DNA of 35,438 nucleotides, taken from contig CALUJN010000052.1 of the NCBI GenBank assembly GCA_944320985.1, forward strand, positions 1-35,438, given 5' to 3'. The notes under the pieces were generated by a model. The model saw only the letters and a list, made by a program, of their open reading frames with translations, did no database searches and was not told where the DNA came from. The DNA comes from an uncultured Alistipes sp. Lineage in GTDB: Bacteria; Bacteroidota; Bacteroidia; Bacteroidales; Rikenellaceae. A program made the position numbers and the translations under genes. This document shows, one piece after another, positions 32,418 through 35,438 of this stretch (its first letter is position 1; each line of letters begins with the position of its first letter).

Positions 32418-32882
32418 ATGAGCAAACTCATTATTCACGACTTCGACGAATTCGCCCGTTACACGGGCCAGGAATTGGGCGTTTCCGACTACCTGAAGAT
32501 CACCCAGGAGCAAATCAACCTCTTTGCCGACGCCACGCTCGACCACCAGTGGATCCACGTGAATCCCGAACGGGCCCGGACCGAAAGCCCCTACAAAACG
32601 ACCATTGCCCACGGTTATCTGACGCTCTCGCTGCTGCCTTATCTCTGGGGGCAGGTGCTGGAGGTGCAGAACGTGAAGATGCTGGTCAACTACGGCATCG
32701 AGAAGCTGCGCTTCAACCAGGCGGTGACGGTCGGCAGTGAAGTCCGGCTGCGGGCTACGCTCCTCTCGATCACCAATCTGCGAGGCGTTGCGAAGGCCGA
32801 GATCAAGGTGGCGCTCGAGATCCGCGACTGCCCGAAGACGGCCATGGATGCCACGGTCGTTTTCCTCTACCATTTCAAATAG
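32418..32882 (+). CDS. MaoC-family (R)-hydratase/NodN-like dehydratase
   Basis: Single hot-dog domain protein of the MaoC type, 154 residues, cytoplasmic. The hydratase 2 signature is present: ITQEQINLFADATLDHQWIH supplies the catalytic Asp/His pair and TTIAHGYLTLSLLPYLWGQ the following strand and helix. NYGIEKLRFNQAVTVGSEVR is also typical. Enzymes of this type hydrate enoyl-CoA, often crotonyl-CoA, or act on related thioesters; NodN relatives belong here. The gene stands alone, and no fatty-acid or PHA genes are adjacent, so the pathway cannot be read from the context. A weak -7 box is at 32378-32385. Confidence 0.9.
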   Translation: MSKLIIHDFDEFARYTGQELGVSDYLKITQEQINLFADATLDHQWIHVNPERARTESPYKTTIAHGYLTLSLLPYLWGQVLEVQNVKMLVNYGIEKLRFNQAVTVGSEVRLRATLLSITNLRGVAKAEIKVALEIRDCPKTAMDATVVFLYHFK

Positions 32883-32900
32883 CGACCGGCGAACCGACGG

Positions 32901-33125
32901 AACGTACCACGGGCCGGGACAAACAACACCCGGACCTCCCGTGCAAAGCAAATGCCTCACGACCGGGGCAAATACCGTTTGAACGCCCCGGTCCGAAACA
33001 GGCGCCTCACGCCCGGAGCAAATCCCGTTTGAACGCCTCGTTCTGAAACAGGCACCTCCCGGCCGGAGCACGAACCTTCCGGAGATTTTCCCCTCCCCCA
33101 TGCAAGTGCCTTCTGACCGGAGTGA
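32901..33125. repeat. 50-bp tandem repeat array, non-coding
   Basis: Copy A at 32951-33000 and copy B at 33001-33050 are exactly 50 bases each and agree at 41 of 50 positions. A partial copy follows at 33051-33070. Weaker resemblance in the same register is seen at 32901-32950 and near 33105-33125. The shared core reads GCCTCAC, then CCGG, GCAAAT, CCGTTTGAACGCC and GAAACA. Copy A can form a stem, ACCGGGGC (32962-32969) with GCCCCGGT (32985-32992). No protein frame runs through the array, since 50 is not a multiple of three. Confidence 0.75.
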
Positions 33126-33145
33126 CGCCAGGCCGCCTTCCCTAC

Positions 33146-33190
33146 AAAAAGAATCCGGACTCCTCCCAAACGGGAGGAATCCGGATTTTC
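33146..33190. terminator. Bidirectional intrinsic terminator
   Basis: AATCCGGACTCCTCCC (33152-33167) pairs with GGGAGGAATCCGGATT (33172-33187) with one mismatch around an AAAC loop. T-runs flank both sides (TTTT at 33186-33189 on plus; A5 at 33146-33150 on the other). It serves the convergent MaoC-type and PepSY-like genes. Confidence 0.9.
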
Positions 33191-33265
33191 TGTCTCCGCG
33201 CAGTCCGTATTCCGTTCTGGCGGACAACGGAGGATCTCCATAGATATCCAAATCTCCGAAAGCGA

Positions 33266-33718
33266 TCAGTCGTCAATGTCGATCACCTGGAAATTCTTGT
33301 CGAACTCGATCTCGAGACCGTTCGAGAGCTCAATCTCCCACGAGTAGGTCTTACGTTCGATCTTTCTGACATACTGATTCGGATAGTTGCTCTTTGCCAC
33401 GTAGTCGGCAATCTGCTTCGGGACAATCGCGGACGGAACGGCGGCGTACTTACGCTCGACGGACGACCACTCGCCGTTCGAGCGGAAATCGACCTCCGTC
33501 CGGTCGGTATAGGTCACTTCGTACTCCGAACCGACCCATTTCGGATCCTCGACAGCGTAGGCCAGGGTCAGGTCCGCAAAGTGGCTCTTCAGAAAACTCT
33601 GGGCCGCAGCGGGCAATTTGTCGAGTGTGATCGGGCGATCGTTGTTGTCGGCCTGCGAAGCGGTGATTCCGGCGAAGAGAAGAGCGGCTGCAAAAAAGAA
33701 CTTTTTCATGGTTTTCAT
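33266..33718 (-). CDS. Periplasmic PepSY-like protein
   Basis: A 150-residue exported protein. The signal peptide (KKFFFAAALLFAGITASQA) is cleaved probably after SQA. Two PepSY-like repeats of the PF11396 type follow: LPAAAQSFLKSHFADLTLAY with YEVTYTDRTEVDFRSNGEW, then IVPKQIADYVAKSNYPNQY with YSWEIELSNGLEIEFDKNFQ. The Pfam name mentions beta-lactamase inhibitors because of fold similarity, but the function of these proteins is unknown. The start could be 33718 (MKTMKK) or 33709. It is probably a single-gene transcript. Upstream, CAAAGGTC at 33756-33763 is only a poor -7 match. Confidence 0.85.
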   Translation of the reverse strand: MKTMKKFFFAAALLFAGITASQADNNDRPITLDKLPAAAQSFLKSHFADLTLAYAVEDPKWVGSEYEVTYTDRTEVDFRSNGEWSSVERKYAAVPSAIVPKQIADYVAKSNYPNQYVRKIERKTYSWEIELSNGLEIEFDKNFQVIDIDD

Positions 33719-33972
33719 GGTTTTAAATGGAACATTCGTTTTTGATTACGATACAAAGGTCCGTAACGATTCTGAACGGAATCTAAAATCGGCCGTCACG
33801 CCACCATTTTTTTGCAAATTTTTCACCAAAAAGCGCTTTCAAAAGGTAAATCCACCCATCCGAGGGGCCCGATCCGCTCGACAGAGCACCACAAAGCCCA
33901 ATCTCCCGAAACATTACAAGCCCTTCCCCTCCCCTCGCACAAAGAGGTTTTCCCATCAAACTCCTTCAACAA
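33719..33972. other. Intergenic stretch between the PepSY-like gene and the rplQ terminator
   Basis: The stretch is AT-rich near the PepSY-like gene (probable promoter zone without a clear box pair), then GC-rich. I see no gene or repeat. It completes, with the terminator to its right, the 377-base gap before rplQ. Confidence 0.4.
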
Positions 33973-34023
33973 AAAATCCCCGAAGAGGTCTGCCTTTCCG
34001 ACAGCATCCTCTTCGGGAATTTT
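33973..34023 (-). terminator. Terminator of the ribosomal operon end
   Basis: AAAATCCCCGAAGAGG (33973-33988) pairs with CCTCTTCGGGAATTTT (34008-34023) with one mismatch and a 19-base loop. On the minus strand it is followed by T6. It lies about 70 bases past rplQ. Confidence 0.85.
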
Positions 34024-34095
34024 GTTCCGCAAACGGGGCAGAGGCCGTTCCGAGGGAGTCCCCCTCCAGCACCTCCCCACCCCTTCGGCGGGAAA

Positions 34096-34686
34096 TTACA
34101 TCTTCTTGCCCACGTTGGTCTTCTTGGCAGCCTTCGGAGCAGCCGTCTTGGCGGCCGTAGCCTTGGGTGCCTTCGGAGCCTTCGGAGCTGCAGCCTTCTT
34201 GGTCTCGCCCTCGACAACCGTTGCCTCCTCTACGGCATCGGTCTTCTTCGCAGCGCTCTTGCGCGAACGGCGCGTCTTGGGTTTGGCCTCCGTAGCGGCA
34301 GCCGGCGTGATGCCCAGCGTATAGGCCTCGTTGAAGTCCACGAACTCGATGATGCACATGTCGGCGGCATCACCCAGGCGGAATCCGGTCTTCAGGATCC
34401 GCGTGTAACCGCCCGGACGCTCGGCAATCTTCGGAGCGATCGTACGGAACAGTTCCGTCACGGCCTCTTTCTGCTTCAGGTACGAGAATACGATACGGCG
34501 CGAGTGGGTCGTGTCCTCCTTCGCCTTGGTGACAAGAGGCTCTACGAACATCCGTACGGCCTTGGCCTTGGCAACGGTGGTTTCGATGCGCTTGTGCAGA
34601 ATCAGCGACGATGCCATGTTCGACAGCAACGCCTTGCGATGACCTGCCTGACGGCCCAGGTGGTTGTAATTCTTATTGTGTCTCAT
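34096..34686 (-). CDS. rplQ: 50S ribosomal protein L17 with long C-terminal tail
   Basis: Large-subunit ribosomal protein bL17. The core is about residues 1-120: [20 protein letters not shown], then [20 protein letters not shown], then [21 protein letters not shown] tail of about 70 residues rich in Ala, Lys, Pro and Thr follows ([20 protein letters not shown], ending NVGKKM); E. coli L17 has only 127 residues. Such basic low-complexity tails occur in Bacteroidota L17. It starts 4 bases after the rpoA stop, in the standard rpoA-rplQ order that ends the alpha operon. Confidence 0.97.
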   Translation of the reverse strand: MRHNKNYNHLGRQAGHRKALLSNMASSLILHKRIETTVAKAKAVRMFVEPLVTKAKEDTTHSRRIVFSYLKQKEAVTELFRTIAPKIAERPGGYTRILKTGFRLGDAADMCIIEFVDFNEAYTLGITPAAATEAKPKTRRSRKSAAKKTDAVEEATVVEGETKKAAAPKAPKAPKATAAKTAAPKAAKKTNVGKKM

Positions 34687-34690
34687 TTAA

Positions 34691-35438
34691 TTAATCTTTG
34701 TCAAGTTTGTAGATTGATACGTCCATTCCGAACTTCAGGTTCAAGGAGGCCAACAGCTCGTCGAGCTCCGTGAGCGACTTCTTGCCGAAGTTGCGGAACT
34801 TCAGCAGGTCGTTGCGGTTGAGCTTTACCAGATCGCCCACCGTATCGACATCGGCAGCCTTCAGACAGTTCAGGGCGCGGACACTGAGGTCCTGATCCGA
34901 GAGCTTCGTCTTCAGCAGCTGACGCATGTGGAGCACATCCTCATCGAACTCTTCCGTACCGTTCGTGTCTTCCATGTTGACGGTGATCTTCTCGTCCGAG
35001 AAGAGCATGAAGTGCTGGATGAGAATCTTGGCGGCCTCTTTGAGAGCCTCTTTGGGGTGAATCGACCCGTCGGTAGTAATTTCCAAATTCAGCTTCTCGT
35101 AGTCGGTCTTCTGCTCGACGCGGTAGTTCTCGATCGAGTACTTCACGTTCTTGATCGGCGTGAAGATCGAGTCGATCGGGAGGGTTCCGAACTCACAGTC
35201 GGCAGGCGTGTTCTCCTCGGCGGGAACATAACCACGGCCTTTGCCGATCGTAAGCGTCATCTGCATCTTCGTTCCCGGGGCCAGGTGGCAAATCACCAGG
35301 TCGGGATTCAGAACCTTGAAGAACGACAGGTAATTCGAGATATATCCGGCAGTCAGCTCCGTCACACCCGCAACGTTAATGGACACTTTTTCGGCATCCT
35401 GATTATCGACTGTGCGGATAAAACGAACCTGCTTGAGA
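34691..35438 (-). CDS. rpoA: RNA polymerase alpha subunit, 5' part outside window
   Basis: The 3' two thirds of rpoA. The open frame continues to the right edge ([18 protein letters not shown] before the GTG at 35386), so that GTG is not the start. The visible part includes the rest of the N-terminal assembly domain ([58 protein letters not shown]). The C-terminal domain that contacts UP elements and activators follows ([36 protein letters not shown]). No abnormality was seen. Confidence 0.98.
   Translation of the reverse strand, partial: LKQVRFIRTVDNQDAEKVSINVAGVTELTAGYISNYLSFFKVLNPDLVICHLAPGTKMQMTLTIGKGRGYVPAEENTPADCEFGTLPIDSIFTPIKNVKYSIENYRVEQKTDYEKLNLEITTDGSIHPKEALKEAAKILIQHFMLFSDEKITVNMEDTNGTEEFDEDVLHMRQLLKTKLSDQDLSVRALNCLKAADVDTVGDLVKLNRNDLLKFRNFGKKSLTELDELLASLNLKFGMDVSIYKLDKD

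Noticed and set aside
32901-33125. The 50-bp repeats as a CRISPR array
   Set aside because: Units are contiguous and similar over their whole length, with no unique spacers, and no cas genes are present.
31605-33251. Minus-strand frame of 548 codons over tpiA and the 50-bp repeat
   Set aside because: It is antisense to tpiA, crosses a terminator, and its repeated peptide only reflects the DNA repeat.

Overview
The window looks like a chromosomal segment of a high-GC Bacteroidales bacterium, most likely Alistipes or another Rikenellaceae member. Three things support this: SusC/SusD pairs and many lipoproteins; promoters of the Bacteroidota type (TTTG, then 19-20 bp, then TAnnTTTG), seen with both boxes upstream of several genes; and family-level resemblance of LysS, RpoA, L17, UbiE and the small lipoproteins. 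The genus is an inference, not a search result.

Left part (1-13132). The tail of a DUF2149 membrane gene is followed, convergently, by an AraC-type regulator on the minus strand. At about 1215-1240 the 5' end of that regulator is fused head-to-head with a SusC-like receptor that has lost its signal peptide, N-terminal domain and plug. From there a plus-strand polysaccharide utilisation locus continues: SusD, a surface glycan-binding lipoprotein, a clan GH-A glycosidase lipoprotein, a sialate-O-acetylesterase-type esterase, an arylsulfotransferase-like lipoprotein with a frameshift near its end, a GH130 phosphorylase and an SSS-family sodium symporter, closed by a strong terminator. A plausible scheme is binding and deacetylation at the surface, cleavage by the GH-A enzyme, import of a small mannoside by the symporter and phosphorolysis by GH130.

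Middle (13133-18620). A second clan GH-A lipoprotein, a paralogue of the first, faces the locus on the minus strand. Next come a small conserved protein of unknown function, a decayed heparinase II/III-type gene, C-rich low-complexity repeats, a tRNA-Ser(GGA) with a clear promoter and terminator, a flavodoxin-like reductase and a tiny Ala/Cys-rich lipoprotein.

Right-middle (18621-27016). A tightly coupled minus-strand operon encodes a LolC/E-type permease, UbiE/MenG, a lipoprotein and a SPOR-like protein. Divergent from it is a plus-strand operon: SDR dehydrogenase, zinc peptidase family protein with an altered HExxH, SGNH protein, MBOAT acyltransferase and PAP2 phosphatase. The SGNH/MBOAT pair suggests O-acylation of an envelope glycan.

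Right end (27017-35438). A secreted nuclease-like lipoprotein, lysS, a zinc-ribbon protein, tpiA, a MaoC-type hydratase, a 50-bp non-coding tandem repeat, a PepSY-like periplasmic protein, and the end of the ribosomal operon (rplQ and the 3' part of rpoA).

The features most worth a second look are the AraC/SusC junction, the HExxY substitution, the G9 tract in the glycan-binding lipoprotein, the frameshifted sulfotransferase-like gene and the 50-bp repeat array. No CRISPR array, transposase, integrase or rRNA gene was recognised.
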